From positions 2,108,001 to 2,172,000 of the forward strand of contig NZ_CP102285.1 of the NCBI RefSeq assembly GCF_025151045.1: a stretch of 64,000 nt of DNA, written 5' to 3'. Made by a program: the position numbers and the translations under genes. Positions 63,374 through 64,000 of this stretch are shown here, piece by piece (the stretch's first letter is position 1; the number at the start of each line of letters is the position of its first letter). This DNA is from Parabacteroides johnsonii DSM 18315 (GTDB lineage: Bacteria; Bacteroidota; Bacteroidia; Bacteroidales; Tannerellaceae). The notes beneath the pieces were generated by a model, which saw only the letters and a program-made list of their open reading frames with translations, was not told the DNA's origin and did no database searches.

Positions 63374-64000
63374 ATGAAAAATACTATCAAAAAAGAAAGC
63401 AGGACACTCCTTCTGTCTTGCACCGTATTAGCAGGCATAATGACCCTTTGGTGCATATATTCGATCATCCAAGGAGCATTGTCATTCATTGCAAACCCGA
63501 TCAATGGAAACGTATTCGAGTCCGATGAATTGTTTTGGGTATTGTTTATTTTCGGCTTTCCCCTATCTTTCATTCTGTTCAACATGACATCCTATTCCGT
63601 TTTCAATATTTCTTCGCGAGGCGTGGAAGAAGACGCTATGAGCGGTTGCCTATACACCATCATCATCAATATTTTCATCATGCCACTGTTCACGACAGCC
63701 CTCATTTATTACGCACTTTGGTTGTTGCTGGAAATTGCCCTATTCCTCATCCCTTACATAGGAGCCCTGTTGCTTGCCGGAGGGGTCTATCTGTTTTATT
63801 TGGCTTGCAACCGATTGGCGGCTTCAAACAAAATGAAATTATTTTATGCCTGCCTCATCTCAGGAGTCATCCTATACGGCACAGCCGGATATTTCTTGAA
63901 CGAAATGGCCGCACCATCCCCCTCCTCAAAAGCCCCAAATAGCGAAACACCTAAACAACAAACATTCGAAAAATCCTCCCTTGTTGGGACTTGGAAACTA
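63374..64000 (+). CDS. Membrane protein, 3' end beyond the window
   Basis: The open frame starts at ATG 63374 and is still open at 64000 (209 codons). The sequence begins MKNTIKKESRTLLLSC and holds about five hydrophobic segments (VLAGIMTLWCIYSIIQGALSFI, LFWVLFIFGFPLSFILFN, LFTTALIYYALWLLLEIALFLI, IGALLLAGGVYLFYLACN, FYACLISGVILYGTAGYFL). The last visible residues, LVGTWKL, look like the opening of a lipocalin-like domain, so a membrane part fused to such a domain is possible. It is divergent from the operon. Confidence 0.7.
   Translation, partial: MKNTIKKESRTLLLSCTVLAGIMTLWCIYSIIQGALSFIANPINGNVFESDELFWVLFIFGFPLSFILFNMTSYSVFNISSRGVEEDAMSGCLYTIIINIFIMPLFTTALIYYALWLLLEIALFLIPYIGALLLAGGVYLFYLACNRLAASNKMKLFYACLISGVILYGTAGYFLNEMAAPSPSSKAPNSETPKQQTFEKSSLVGTWKL

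Overview
The window reads as a chromosomal segment of a gut Bacteroidales bacterium, most likely a Parabacteroides. Direct signs are a SusC/SusD pair with a hybrid two-component sensor, many TAnnTTTG promoter boxes (the Bacteroidota -7 consensus), Bacteroidota-type lipoproteins, and a giant surface protein with a type IX secretion C-terminal domain. The genus is an inference; no rRNA lies in the window.

Left part (1-18900): the 5' part of an outer-membrane beta-barrel receptor gene, an EamA transporter, yaaA, a beta-propeller protein, a small outer-membrane protein, yebC and pheT (probably co-transcribed), trmD, a YD-like lipoprotein, a PA14-containing GH3 glycosidase, manA, glgB and a Kef-type antiporter. 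These are mostly housekeeping or sugar-metabolism genes separated by clear hairpin terminators.

Polysaccharide utilisation locus (19388-35262): a GH2 glycosidase faces away from a hybrid sensor, which is followed by susC, susD, a GH105 unsaturated-uronyl hydrolase and a very large HzsA/SUMF1-like protein with two CxxCH motifs. The GH105 points to a uronic-acid-containing glycan, but no polysaccharide lyase is present.

Middle (35375-54630): sbcCD, a DUF2442/DUF4160 pair that resembles a toxin-antitoxin module, a 1,473-residue BspA/InlB-like T9SS cargo with a long structured leader, an orphan HigA-like regulator with a vestige of HigB upstream, an AspT/YidE-type transporter, a THUMP-like methyltransferase, tRNA-Ser(CGA), a reverse rubrerythrin, a class I fructose-bisphosphate aldolase, an S9 peptidase, a SPOR lipoprotein, a 48-residue membrane protein and a Crp-family regulator.

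Right part (54770-63261): the most notable region. One TTTG-N20-TACTTTTG promoter drives eight tightly packed genes: two FN3-Kelch lipoproteins, an outer-membrane barrel protein, a long sigma-70-like factor, a zinc-finger anti-sigma-like membrane protein, a DUF4384 lipoprotein, a transglutaminase-like cysteine protease and a caspase-like protease with a calcium-loop motif. I infer a cell-envelope sensing and proteolytic signalling system. A truncated membrane-protein gene runs off the right edge.

Non-coding structure is unusually rich: a 219-nt imperfect palindrome, a 30-nt motif shared by two intergenic regions, clusters of an ATGCCCATG repeat, and a heptamer-repeat hairpin.
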